A DNA stretch of 64,000 bases. It comes from JANQTF01 sp036835375 (GTDB lineage: Bacteria > Bacteroidota > Bacteroidia > J057). Numbering within the stretch: position 1 is the first letter of the stretch; each line of letters opens with the position of its first letter. The DNA lies in the NCBI GenBank assembly GCA_036835375.1, contig DAITMB010000005.1, positions 16,005-80,004 of the forward strand, written 5' to 3'. The position numbers and the translations under genes were made by a program. This document shows, one piece after another, positions 51,691 through 60,735 of this stretch. The notes under the pieces were generated by a model. It saw only the letters and a program-made list of their open reading frames with translations. It had not been told where the DNA came from and searched no databases.

Positions 51691-52788
51691 ATGATGGAAA
51701 TACTCCTTTGTGTCATGATTGGATTTGCCGGGCTCCGTAGCTTGGTCGCCTTTGTCAACTGGGTCAGCCAGCCGCTCTTACCTATTGCCAAGGGGATCGC
51801 TCAGCCGCCCCTCTCGATTCTGATTCCAGCGCGCAACGAAGAGCCAAATCTGCCCCGGCTATTGGCGCAACTGGACTTGCTTACTTACCCGGCTTTGGAA
51901 ATCATCGTGTTGGACGACCACTCCGAAGACCGAACCGCCGAGATATTGAATGAGCATGCGCAGCAGGATCCACGACTCCAAGTGCTCAGCGGTCAAGCCC
52001 TGCCAGCAGGTTGGCTGGGTAAACACTGGGCCTGCCACCAATTGGCTCAGGCTGCGAATGGCACCTATTTCCTCTTTTTAGATGCTGACATCTCCTCCCT
52101 CCACGATGGTCTGCCGGATGCGTTGCTGCACGAAGCCCAGCAGCAACAGCTCGCGCTGATTTCGCTGTTTCCAGAACAAGAAATGCTGAGCATTGGCGAG
52201 CGAATCGTGGTGCCCATTATGCACGAAATCTTGCTCACGTTGCTCCCGCTGGCGCTCATTCGTCGCCTTCCCTTCCCCTCGATCGCTGCTGCGAATGGCC
52301 AGTGCATGTTTTTTGAGCGACAGTCCTACTTGGAACATCGGTGGCACGAACAGACCCGGGCAATCGTGGTAGAAGACATTGCCATTATGCAGCGAGTCAA
52401 GAAGGCAGGATTGAGAGGAATGACCTTCGTGGGGAATGGCTGGATTCGCTGCCGAATGTACAGAAGCTATCGGGAGGGGCTTCAGGGCTTCAGTAAGAAT
52501 ATTCTGGCGGGATTTGGAGGATCTATTGTGGGCCTATTGATCTATCTTTTTCTTCTAATGGGCGGGTGGATCATCCTGCTGCCGACCATGCCGGCCTGGG
52601 GTTTCGTGACTGCTTTTTTGCTGATTGGCAGCCGAAGAATCTTCACCAGCTTGCTCGCTCAGCAGTCTGTGGGCTGGAATTTGTTACTGCATCCTCTGCA
52701 AATGGTTACAATGGTGTACATTGGGGCGCTTTCTATCATCAAACGACTCAGCGGAACAAATACATGGAAAGGACGCAGCGTGGCGTGA
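51691..52788 (+). CDS. Family 2 glycosyltransferase, carotenoid type
   Basis: A 365-residue GT-A enzyme from the ATG at 51691 (MMEILLCVMIGFAGLRSL); an earlier ATG at 51658 overlaps the divergent lipoprotein frame. Membrane segments lie at the N-terminus and the C-terminal third. Catalytic motifs: LSILIPARNEEPNLPRLL, IIVLDDHSEDRT, YFLFLDADIS and VVEDIAIMQRVKKAGL. The next gene, overlapping by 25 bases, encodes a CruF-like carotenoid hydratase. That neighbour points to a CruG/CrtQ-type role: adding a sugar to a hydroxylated carotenoid. This role is inferred from context; the family is broad. Confidence 0.85.
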   Translation: MMEILLCVMIGFAGLRSLVAFVNWVSQPLLPIAKGIAQPPLSILIPARNEEPNLPRLLAQLDLLTYPALEIIVLDDHSEDRTAEILNEHAQQDPRLQVLSGQALPAGWLGKHWACHQLAQAANGTYFLFLDADISSLHDGLPDALLHEAQQQQLALISLFPEQEMLSIGERIVVPIMHEILLTLLPLALIRRLPFPSIAAANGQCMFFERQSYLEHRWHEQTRAIVVEDIAIMQRVKKAGLRGMTFVGNGWIRCRMYRSYREGLQGFSKNILAGFGGSIVGLLIYLFLLMGGWIILLPTMPAWGFVTAFLLIGSRRIFTSLLAQQSVGWNLLLHPLQMVTMVYIGALSIIKRLSGTNTWKGRSVA

Positions 52789-53411
52789 CATTGGCCGTCC
52801 TGGTGCTAGTGATTTTTCACCAAGTGGGTCTCATCGGCCTACACCTTGCTTCGACGAGGGAATTATTTATCCAACTGGTTCCCATGAACCTCCTGCTGTC
52901 GGCAGGCTTACTCAGCTTATATCACCGACCTTGGACGGTGAATTTTGGGATTGTGGCTTTTGTGATTTTTTGGGCTGGCTACTTGGTCGAGCTGGTGGGC
53001 GTGCAGACGGGGATCGTGTTTGGGGTGTATCAATACGACACGGCCCTCGGCCCCAAAATCGCGGGTGTACCCCCGCTCATCGGACTCAATTGGTTGCTCC
53101 TCACCTACAGTTGTGGCATCATTGCAAGGCAAGCCTTTGCGCGATTGTGGGTGCGCGTCTTGGTAGGTGCCTTGCTGATGGTGGTGCTGGATTTACTCAT
53201 TGAGCCGATGGCCATTCGATTTGATTTTTGGTCATGGGCCAACGACTCCATTCCTGTTCAAAATTACATCGCGTGGTTTATGATCGCTTTGATCATGCAG
53301 GCAGGGCTTCAAACGATGGATCAGGATATCAAAAATCCCATTGCTTACCCTTTCTACTTGGTGCAGGTGGGCTTTTTCGCAGTGTTCCTACTGGTTGAAA
53401 AGGCATTTTGA
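52764..53411 (+). CDS. cruF: CruF-like carotenoid 1',2'-hydratase
   Basis: A 215-residue membrane protein from the ATG at 52764 (MERTQRGVTLAVLVLV), with about seven segments. It carries the acidic and aromatic residues typical of the CruF/bisanhydrobacterioruberin-hydratase family, such as GYLVELVGVQTGIVFGVYQYDTALGPK (start of the conserved core), PPLIGLNWLLLTYS and VVLDLLIEPMAIRFDFWSW. CruF adds water to the psi-end of gamma-carotene or lycopene, giving 1'-hydroxy carotenoids; in Bacteroidota this leads to saproxanthin or myxol. It overlaps the glycosyltransferase by 25 bases. Other carotenoid genes (crtB, crtI, crtY) are not in the window. Confidence 0.9.
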   Translation: MERTQRGVTLAVLVLVIFHQVGLIGLHLASTRELFIQLVPMNLLLSAGLLSLYHRPWTVNFGIVAFVIFWAGYLVELVGVQTGIVFGVYQYDTALGPKIAGVPPLIGLNWLLLTYSCGIIARQAFARLWVRVLVGALLMVVLDLLIEPMAIRFDFWSWANDSIPVQNYIAWFMIALIMQAGLQTMDQDIKNPIAYPFYLVQVGFFAVFLLVEKAF

Positions 53412-53414
53412 CTA

Positions 53415-53445
53415 AAAAAAACGCCCAACCGATGGCTGAGCGTTG
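53415..53445. terminator. Terminator after the carotenoid gene pair
   Basis: An 11-bp stem (53421-53431 with 53435-53445) lies 4 bases after the cruF stop. On the plus strand, where the genes run, it has two A-C mismatches and is followed by GCTTTT. On the minus strand these become wobble pairs and eight T's follow, so it is stronger in that direction. Confidence 0.55.
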
Positions 53446-53857
53446 CTTTTCCCTAGTGTCGGTATAGGCATTCTGCCTGTATGTGAGGAAGACGAGCAGT
53501 AGATAACCTTTACCGCCCTTTTGCACAAAAAAAATCCTGTATTTTCTATCTGGCCGATACCATCCTCTCTAACTACCTAGTTACCAATTAATTGCCTCTT
53601 TTGACTTGGCAAAAAAAAATCCTCCTTTTATCGATACTGTACGCGTGGCAGCCCAACATTTGCAGCTTTAATTCACTTACATGAACCTCAAAGCGCTTGG
53701 CCGCATGTAAGATGTATTTTGTAAGCACGACAACCCTACGGAGCGTTCAGGACTCAGCGCGAACGTTTTTTGGTGGTTCTGCTCGTTTCGCAGTCCTGTT
53801 TCTACTTTATTTGCTTCCTTTGCGGCGCTGAGCCTCACATCAACTCCACCTTTCATC
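53446..53857. other. 410-base region without a visible gene
   Basis: No protein gene is found. The stretch has A-runs at 53525-53533 and 53610-53618 but no RNA gene I can recognise. The minus-strand terminator at its left edge would suit a short minus-strand RNA here, but nothing else supports one. Confidence 0.4.
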
Positions 53858-54247
53858 ATGCAACCGTCCAAACCACGGGTTATCAAGAGCTACGAAGGCC
53901 TTGAACCTGATATTCAAGAACAAATCAAGCTGACCTATCCCAGAGGATTTGCCCAACACCTGATTTCGTACACCAATGCTGCCGGTGAAAAGGTGAGCGC
54001 GCTCATTTTTGAGACAGACACCCGCCATTACCTCGTGAAAATGACCCAAGCCCAAGCACGGCAAATCATTGCCGACGATGTGGACTTTGGAAGTGACGGG
54101 ATTCTGAAGGATTCGGCACGAGAAGAATATGAGGACAAGTATGGCGACCTCGAATACATGTCTGATGCTCTCGATTCTGACGAGGAAGATGAAGATGTGG
54201 AGCAACAAGACTCAGATGGGGACGACCGCTACGATGACGATTATTGA
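53858..54247 (+). CDS. Small acidic-tailed conserved protein
   Basis: A 129-residue soluble protein. The first ~70 residues form a compact alpha/beta domain (KPRVIKSYEGLEPDIQEQIK, YPRGFAQHLISYTNAAGEKV, HYLVKMTQAQARQII). The last ~40 are almost all Asp and Glu (DALDSDEEDEDVEQQDSDGD), likely disordered. I know similar short proteins as Bacteroidota hypotheticals. The tail could bind basic protein or metal. The gene lies alone between the carotenoid pair and the SDR gene; it converges with the latter. Confidence 0.78.
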   Translation: MQPSKPRVIKSYEGLEPDIQEQIKLTYPRGFAQHLISYTNAAGEKVSALIFETDTRHYLVKMTQAQARQIIADDVDFGSDGILKDSAREEYEDKYGDLEYMSDALDSDEEDEDVEQQDSDGDDRYDDDY

Positions 54248-54302
54248 ACGACCCCATTGTTTGTAGCAGCCGCGCCCATTACGCTTGTGTTGCCTTTGGG
54301 GT

Positions 54303-55076
54303 TTATTCCGGCGTGACATACGCCGCAGTAATACCCCCATCCACCAAAAATTCAGTTCCTGTCATGAAGGAAGATTCGTCTGAAGCCAAAAACAACGCGG
54401 CTTGGGCGATTTCCTTGGCTTCTCCGAATCTGCCCATCGGCACATGAACGAGCCTACGCTGCTTTTTGGCTTCTGTGTCGAGAAAGCTCATGAGGAGCTC
54501 GGTGCGAAGAGGTCCGGGACTGAGGGCGTTGACCCGAATATTTTCGCGGGCATGGATCACTGCGAGCTCTCGGCTCATGGAAAGCACGGCTCCCTTAGAC
54601 GCTGTGTAGGCGATCTGTGGCGTGGCTGCACCCAAATGAGCGACGAAAGAGGCTGTATTGATGATAGAGCCGCCGCCTGCACGACGAAGGGCAGGAATCG
54701 CATATTTGCAACCAAACAGGATGCTTTTCACATTGACAGCCATTGTCAGGTCAAAGATGGCTTCTTCGGTCGAAATGCTGTCCCCATCGTCATGGTGCAT
54801 GATGCCCGCATTGTTGAAAAGCACATCCAAACGACCAAAGTGCGCTTCGGCACGGGCTACCATCGTTTCACAATCGCTGGATTTGGACACATCGGCGTGC
54901 ACAAAGACGGCTTCTCCACCCGCGGCGCGGATCATGGCTACGGTCTCCTCTCCTGATGAATGATGGATGTCACTCACGACGACGCACGCGCCTTCTTTGG
55001 CAAATAGCAAGGCTGATTCACGACCGATGCCGCTCCCGGCTCCAGTGATGATGGCAACTTTATGGGCAAGTCTCAT
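54303..55076 (-). CDS. Short-chain dehydrogenase/reductase
   Basis: A 257-residue classical SDR. It has the cofactor loop ITGAGSGIGRESALLF, the NNAGIMH motif, the catalytic Ser in IINTASFVAHLG, YTASKGAVLSMSRELA with Tyr and Lys, and the C-terminal FLVDGGITAAYVTPE. An Asp in VVSDIHHSS after the second strand points to NAD over NADP. The substrate is unknown; no partner enzymes are nearby. Confidence 0.93.
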   Translation of the reverse strand: MRLAHKVAIITGAGSGIGRESALLFAKEGACVVVSDIHHSSGEETVAMIRAAGGEAVFVHADVSKSSDCETMVARAEAHFGRLDVLFNNAGIMHHDDGDSISTEEAIFDLTMAVNVKSILFGCKYAIPALRRAGGGSIINTASFVAHLGAATPQIAYTASKGAVLSMSRELAVIHARENIRVNALSPGPLRTELLMSFLDTEAKKQRRLVHVPMGRFGEAKEIAQAALFLASDESSFMTGTEFLVDGGITAAYVTPE

Positions 55077-55482
55077 TCAATGGGAAAAATGAAGGTGAAA
55101 TGATGAAGATCAAGGTCTAAGAAGAAAGGGATTCATAAACCCAATAAGCTGAAAACCAAAACATTCCCTCCGGTCTTTTCTATGAAATTCACGAGGAAAT
55201 TGATCGATAAAAAGAGCCGAGAGGATCCAAAACAAAGTACATTATTTTCCTTTTCGTCCGAAAGTTACCAGCAGAACCCATCACTCACAACTGGTTTTGC
55301 AGTGAGGTTTGAATGCAAGTGATCTGCCCTATTTCTATTTGATTGCGCGTTATCTATTTCAAAAAAGAAAATATACTGTCCTTCATTGATTGTCACTTGC
55401 GAGAAGCCATCTGTGATTTGACTATCCATACAGAGACTTGCCGAATCAGCTTTTCCATTGACCTACTTTCCACATCCCCCCA
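55077..55482. other. 400-base intergenic region
   Basis: No gene is visible. It holds the SDR upstream region on one side and the tail of the first pectate lyase transcript on the other. Confidence 0.4.
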
Positions 55483-55519
55483 AAACACAAACAGCAAGGG
55501 ACGCGACATCCCTTGCTGT
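55483..55519 (-). terminator. Terminator of the first pectate lyase gene
   Basis: A perfect 11-bp stem (55491-55501 with 55509-55519), loop 7, lies 24 bases past the stop codon. On the minus strand it is followed by TTGTGTTTT. Confidence 0.65.
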
Positions 55520-55543
55520 AGTATCTACTGTTTACACAGCCTC

Positions 55544-57925
55544 TCAACGAATCACTACTTGCTTGCGGACTTTGCCTTGACGGCTGGTAGCAACCAAGAA
55601 GTAAACGCCAGCTGGCAAGTAAGAAACATCCATCATGATGTCATGATGTCCCGATCCAAACATCTCATTGATCACCGGGCCTACATTCTGGCCAAGATGA
55701 TTGAATATTTGCATCTGCACTTGATCGCTGCTATTCAAGTCAAAACTCACCTGAAACTGTCCCTGGCTGGGGTTGGGTGCCACTTGGAGCGAGCCTTGCC
55801 AAGCTTCTTGGGCAATGTTGCTGGTTTTTGAAGCCGGAGCGGAGATGTTCAACACGCCGACACCTGCATTTTGCTGTAGCAACGCAGGAAGACCGCTGGT
55901 ACTGTTGAGCGTACTGCTGTAGCTATATGGCACACTCAAGGTGCAGGATAGCGGCTGATTGATGTCTCCGCTATAATTGAATGGGCTGTTGACGAGGGTG
56001 TTGCCCAAGGTTTGAACGGCACCAAGTACGCTGCTGTAGGCAGATACCCAGGGGTTGTTCACGTCCTCGAAATAGTTGTTCTCGATTCGAACACAGGCAT
56101 TGATCCGGGAATTAATCGCCGTAGAGGCCAAGTCCTTGTAGTAATTGTTATAAACGTGGCCTTGACCAGACCGGAAAAGCGGAGCGCGCGAGTTGATGTT
56201 CTCGTAGATGTTGTGGTGGTACGTGACCCGACGAGGGTAGGTGTCGCTCTCTGAGCTACCAGAAAGGCTGCACTTCCAACTATCGTGGAGATAGTTCCAA
56301 GAGAAAGTGACATAGTCCGTTTCTGCCTTGAGGTCGAAAAGCCCGTCGTAAAAATTCTGGCCAACGCCCTGAAACTGGTTGTATAATTCGCAGTGATCGA
56401 CCCACACATGATCGACTGGCCCTTCGAGGCTGATGCAATCCTTGTCTCCGATGCTGACTTCGTGCACCTTGAGGTTCCGAATGATGACATTCCCTGCACG
56501 GAAAATTTTAATCCCGATGCCATTAAAATCCGCTCCGCTCCCTAAGCCCAAGATCGACACATCTCTCACGTCCTTGATGTCGATCTTAGAAAGGCCGGAG
56601 GAGTTGCCGGGTGTGATGGTACCATCGACATAAATCGTGAGGGGTTCGCTGCCCTTATTGTTAATGGCTTGCTGAATGGCAGTACCCGTAGAGGCGATGA
56701 CCCATGTGCCGCCTGCACCGCCAGTAGTACCGCCTGCAAGTGTGGCGTATCCCACCAAGGCGAAATTGGCACCACTTCCACCACCTCCACCAGCTAGCTG
56801 GTAATTGGCTGTGGCAGTGAGATTGCTATTCACCGTGACAGTCGTCGAGGCCGAAGTGCCGCTGGCTGCGCCACTCCAGTTGCTGAAGGTGTAACCACTA
56901 CTCGGGGTAGCTGTGAGGGTGACCACGGTGCCGGCAGCATAGGTGCCACCAGAAGGACTCAAGCTCACGCTGCCGCCGTTGGTAGGCGCATTGTTGATGC
57001 TGAGGGTGTAGTTGATCGTTCCGCCGCCGCTGCATGCGCTGGCTGTAGGCGAATTGCCAGTGACCTCAATCCAGTCGATGTTAGCTAATCCTCCGCTGGC
57101 CGTTGCTTCTAGGCGAATGGTATTGCTTCCAGCCGCGAGGGTCACAGTAGCTGTAGATGTGAGCGCCCAAGCGTTCCAGGCACCCGTTGCGCCGAAGGCC
57201 ACGTTGCTCACTTGCTGAGTCCCGCCTACCAACACACGTGCCGGACGGTCGCCAGTGCTGCCGTTGGCGAATCGCCAGCGCAGGGTGTAGCTGCCCGAAG
57301 CGGGAACATTCACCCCCCAATTGATTCCTTTTCCCGTAGCGTTGTCAGAATTGGCAAAGCCGCTTCCTGTGAAGCCTGAGTGATTGGTATCAATGGTTCC
57401 GTCCACAGCGCAAAATCCGGTGGTGCTTTCCTGAATTTGAAGAGTTGTAGGCGTTGTGCCACCACCACCGCTGCCACCGCTTCCGGTAGCACTATATACC
57501 TCAAATTCACCAATCTGCGGAAGTGCAGTCGCGGTCTGAATGTACAGGAAAATTTTGTCCGTGCTCACACTGGTATAACTCACCTGAAGCTGAGAGCCGA
57601 TGGTCGTTCCAGTAGCCAAGACGACCCCTTCGCGGGTTTCTAAGCGCCAACTGGTCACACGATTGCTTACTTCTTTGAGGATGATAGTGTTAGAAGAGAC
57701 TTGCGTGTTCCACTTGATGGTCACATGTTGATTAGAAGTGCTGGAGGGCGACCAAAAGGTAGTCGCATTTCCATCGCGAACGCTGCTGTAGCTGCTGCCA
57801 CTAGCTTTACTGGATCCATCTGACCCGGCACCCGGGCCGGTTATCGCAAGATTGGACCCTAAGCTCGATTGCGCCGACAGGTGGGGCATCCAAGCGAGAA
57901 GTAGAAAAATAATGAGTAGTCGCAT
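55544..57925 (-). CDS. Secreted pectate lyase (PL1) with F5/8-type, CBM6-type and InlB-type domains and T9SS signal
   Basis: A 793-residue secreted enzyme from the ATG at 57925 (MRLLIIFLLLAWMPHLSAQ, signal peptide). In order: discoidin-like carbohydrate-binding domain (~22-146); Gly/Ser linker; CBM6/35-like domain (~162-291, DWIEVTGN at its end); an InlB-type repeat (~305-375, GGTYAAGTVVTLTATPSSGY); PL1 parallel beta-helix (~388-650); and a type A T9SS sorting domain (APNPSQGQFQVSF to KVRKQVVIR). The PL1 part retains VWVDHCELYN, the calcium-site DGLFDLKAETDYVTFSWN and the arginine motif SRAPLFRSGQGHVYNN. It would cleave polygalacturonate by beta-elimination at the cell surface or outside. It is the longer of two tandem copies. 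Confidence 0.95.
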   Translation of the reverse strand: MRLLIIFLLLAWMPHLSAQSSLGSNLAITGPGAGSDGSSKASGSSYSSVRDGNATTFWSPSSTSNQHVTIKWNTQVSSNTIILKEVSNRVTSWRLETREGVVLATGTTIGSQLQVSYTSVSTDKIFLYIQTATALPQIGEFEVYSATGSGGSGGGGTTPTTLQIQESTTGFCAVDGTIDTNHSGFTGSGFANSDNATGKGINWGVNVPASGSYTLRWRFANGSTGDRPARVLVGGTQQVSNVAFGATGAWNAWALTSTATVTLAAGSNTIRLEATASGGLANIDWIEVTGNSPTASACSGGGTINYTLSINNAPTNGGSVSLSPSGGTYAAGTVVTLTATPSSGYTFSNWSGAASGTSASTTVTVNSNLTATANYQLAGGGGGSGANFALVGYATLAGGTTGGAGGTWVIASTGTAIQQAINNKGSEPLTIYVDGTITPGNSSGLSKIDIKDVRDVSILGLGSGADFNGIGIKIFRAGNVIIRNLKVHEVSIGDKDCISLEGPVDHVWVDHCELYNQFQGVGQNFYDGLFDLKAETDYVTFSWNYLHDSWKCSLSGSSESDTYPRRVTYHHNIYENINSRAPLFRSGQGHVYNNYYKDLASTAINSRINACVRIENNYFEDVNNPWVSAYSSVLGAVQTLGNTLVNSPFNYSGDINQPLSCTLSVPYSYSSTLNSTSGLPALLQQNAGVGVLNISAPASKTSNIAQEAWQGSLQVAPNPSQGQFQVSFDLNSSDQVQMQIFNHLGQNVGPVINEMFGSGHHDIMMDVSYLPAGVYFLVATSRQGKVRKQVVIR

Positions 57926-58709
57926 AAATATTTGAAAATGATAATGAAGTGACAAATAGAAACAACTCTCCCGCCCGATCACGAAAAAGCGGCAAATTGA
58001 TGGTCATGGTTGGGGCTGGATAGGGTCGTTCAGACACAATGGTGCCTTTCTGCAGCTACATCACATGCAGATGAAAGGGACATACATGAAGACGTCGGCA
58101 TTCGTCCCGGAGGAACGAATCGCTGGGGAGGCTAGATGAAGAAATCAGCCCTGCACTGGGAGGGTCCAGGTCAAGAATTCATCGCCTTGTTGGGAAATGC
58201 AAAAATGTCATCTTGAGTGTCGCGAGTCCGGGTCATAGGGGAACAAAGAGATTCAAATGAATGCAAGAGAGCAAGAGAAGGTAAGTAAGTAAGGTAGTAG
58301 TCGGGCAGAAACTTTATGAGCAACCTGCTCTGCGTTGAGGCTGGGTGAACTTATCTAAGAGATTCAGGGCTAGCTACTCCCTTTTTTACAAAAGATATTC
58401 ACTTTCCGTATTCTACTCGATTCTGGATAAATATGTCGTGCTAGATCTTCATTTGGAGACAAAAAGTTAATTTCGGAATACCATCCCACTTAGAAAAGGC
58501 TTCTTGAGAATTTGTCGATCAGCAGCAAATAAAGATCACAATCGTGATCCCGGCAAAAGTAATTTTTTCAATTTGACACTATTGCATTCGTTCGCGCCAA
58601 TTGTTTACGAAGCCAAATTGACCAGGCAAAAAACGGAGAGCAGTTTCCTACACTGCTCCATAAGAGACTTTTACCCAGGATCAGAGATTCTCTTGGGATT
58701 AAAACAAAC
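57926..58709. other. Long non-coding region upstream of the first pectate lyase
   Basis: About 780 bases between the two lyases. No gene is seen. Its right-hand half contains the two regulatory blocks at 58345-58408 that recur upstream of the second lyase. It also contains a short GTAA tandem near 58280. Confidence 0.5.
58345..58408 (-). promoter_or_regulatory. Shared regulatory module upstream of pectate lyase 1
   Basis: Two blocks, 58345-58361 (17 bases) and 58377-58408 (32 bases), recur almost unchanged and with the same 15-base spacing at 60979-61042 upstream of the second lyase. On the minus strand the longer block includes AATATCTTTTG, a near match to the -7 element. The module lies ~420-480 bases from the start codon, which implies a long leader or a distant activator site. 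Confidence 0.65.
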
Positions 58710-58745
58710 AAAAAAACAACCAGAGATCATGGATCCCTGGCTGTT
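58710..58745 (-). terminator. Rho-independent terminator of the second pectate lyase gene
   Basis: On the minus strand a 14-bp stem (58732-58745 with 58715-58728, two wobble pairs) and 3-base loop is followed by seven T's. It begins 28 bases past the stop codon. Confidence 0.85.
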
Positions 58746-58773
58746 AACTTCTGTATCAGCGAAGACAGTGAGA

Positions 58774-60735
58774 TTAATGAATGACCAAGTGCTTCTGTGC
58801 CTTGCCCAGACGACTGGTTGCAACCACGACATACAAGCCCGGTGGCAACAAGGATTGTTCGACCCAAACATCATGAAGACCCGCAGCAAAAGGGGCTTCC
58901 GCCAATGTAGCCACTTGTTGCCCCAGCCGATTGTAAATCCGAACAGCAACTCGGTCGTTCGTCGGCAGCTCAAACTGTAGCTGAAAGCGGCCCTGTGACG
59001 GATTGGGGATCAATTTCAAAGATTGCTGCCAAGCGAGCCGGGCAGATATCGACCGGTCTTGTATGCCATCCGATAGACTTGTCACAAAGGGGGAGAAATT
59101 CACCACACCGACACCGGCATTCTGCTGCAAAAGCAGCGGGAGGTCGCTCGCGCTGTCCAAGGTACTGAGGTAGCTATAGGGCAATTCGAGCGTGCAACTG
59201 AGTGGTTCATGGGTGTCATTAGGACTGTAGTCGAAGGGGCTATTGACGAGGGTATTTCCCACTGTCTGAACGGCGCCAAGCACATTGCTGTATGCAGACA
59301 CCCAAGGGTTGTTCACGTCTTCGAAATAGTTGTTTTCGATTCTAACACAGGCATTGATTCGAGAGTTGATCGCCGTAGAAGCCACTGCTTTGTAAAAGTT
59401 GTTGTACACATGGCCTTGACCAGATCGGAAGAGTGGCGCGCGCGAGTTGATATTCTCGTAGATGTTGTGGTGATACGTGACGCGGCGAGGGAAAACATCG
59501 CTTTCAGAGCTGCCAGAGAGGCTGCACTTCCAACTATCGTGGAGGTAGTTCCAAGAGAAAGTAACAAAGTCCGTTTCTGCCTTGAGGTCGAAAAGCCCGT
59601 CGTAAAAATTCTGACCAACGCCCTGAAACTGGTTGTATAATTCGCAGTGATCGACCCACACATGATCGACTGGCCCTTCGAGGCTGATGCAATCCTTGTC
59701 TCCGATGCTGACTTCGTGCACCTTGAGGTTGCGGATGATGACATTCCCTGCGCGAAATATCTTGATCCCGATGCCGTTGAAATCCGCTCCACTTCCCATG
59801 CCCAGGAGCGAAACATCTCTCACGTCCTTGATGTCGATTTTGGAGAGGCCGGAGGAATTGTCGGGGGTAATGACCCCATCAATGTAGATGGTCAAGGGTT
59901 GAGTCCCTTTGTTCTTGATCGCATCTTGAATCTCCGTACCCGTGGATGCAATGATCCACGTGCCGCCTGCGCCGCCAGTAGTGCCGCCAGCGAGGGTAGC
60001 GTATCCTACCAGAGAAGAGTCAAGCCCCCCATCACTCCCACCGCCGCCTCCAGATAGCTGGTAATTAGCTGTGACGTTGAGATTTCCATTCATCGTGAGG
60101 GTTGTGGTGGCTGAAGTGCCGCTAGCATCCCCGTTCCAATTGCCAAAAGTATAGCCACTGCTCGGAGTCGCTGTGAGGGTGACCACGGTTCCGGGTGCGT
60201 AGGTAGTTCCTGCGGGGCTGAGGCTCACACTGCCGCCGTTGGCGGGAGCATTGTTGACGCTCAGGGTATATGCAGTTGGCCCCCCACCGCCTCCTGTGGC
60301 ACTGTACACCTCAAATTCACCAATTTGTGAAAGGGCACTGGCAGCGTGGAGATAGAGGAAAATTTTGTCGGTGCTCACATCAGCATAACTCACCTGAAGC
60401 TCAGTGCCGATGGTGGTTCCGGTAGCCAAGACGACGCCTTCGCGAGTTTCCAACGTCCAACTGGTCACACGGTCGCCTACTTCCCTAAGTATGATGGTGT
60501 TTGTAGAGACCTGTGAGCTCCACTTGATCGTCACATGTTCGTTCGTAGTGCTTGCAGGCGACCAAAAAGTGGTCGAATCACCATCGCGAACACTGTTGTA
60601 GCTGCTGCTGCCAGCCTTGCTGGATCCGTCCGAACCAGCACCAGGGCCCGAAATCGATAGATTAGGTCCCAGACTTAGTTGCGCCGATAGATGTGGCACA
60701 CAGGCGAGGAGTAAAAACGTGATGAGTAGTCGCAT
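58774..60735 (-). CDS. Secreted pectate lyase (PL1), second tandem copy, without CBM6-type domain
   Basis: A 653-residue secreted enzyme from the ATG at 60735 (MRLLITFLLLACVPHLSAQ). Its order is discoidin-like domain, short Gly linker, InlB-type repeat, PL1 beta-helix and T9SS sorting domain (LIPNPSQGRFQLQF to KAQKHLVIH). The catalytic part is nearly identical to the first copy (DGLFDLKAETDFVTFSWN, SRAPLFRSGQGHVYNN), down to long identical DNA stretches, so the duplication is recent. It lacks the ~130-residue CBM6-like domain. The sorting domain and the region after the beta-helix differ more. A separate terminator and upstream module suggest both genes are independently expressed under one control. 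Confidence 0.95.
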   Translation of the reverse strand: MRLLITFLLLACVPHLSAQLSLGPNLSISGPGAGSDGSSKAGSSSYNSVRDGDSTTFWSPASTTNEHVTIKWSSQVSTNTIILREVGDRVTSWTLETREGVVLATGTTIGTELQVSYADVSTDKIFLYLHAASALSQIGEFEVYSATGGGGGPTAYTLSVNNAPANGGSVSLSPAGTTYAPGTVVTLTATPSSGYTFGNWNGDASGTSATTTLTMNGNLNVTANYQLSGGGGGSDGGLDSSLVGYATLAGGTTGGAGGTWIIASTGTEIQDAIKNKGTQPLTIYIDGVITPDNSSGLSKIDIKDVRDVSLLGMGSGADFNGIGIKIFRAGNVIIRNLKVHEVSIGDKDCISLEGPVDHVWVDHCELYNQFQGVGQNFYDGLFDLKAETDFVTFSWNYLHDSWKCSLSGSSESDVFPRRVTYHHNIYENINSRAPLFRSGQGHVYNNFYKAVASTAINSRINACVRIENNYFEDVNNPWVSAYSNVLGAVQTVGNTLVNSPFDYSPNDTHEPLSCTLELPYSYLSTLDSASDLPLLLQQNAGVGVVNFSPFVTSLSDGIQDRSISARLAWQQSLKLIPNPSQGRFQLQFELPTNDRVAVRIYNRLGQQVATLAEAPFAAGLHDVWVEQSLLPPGLYVVVATSRLGKAQKHLVIH

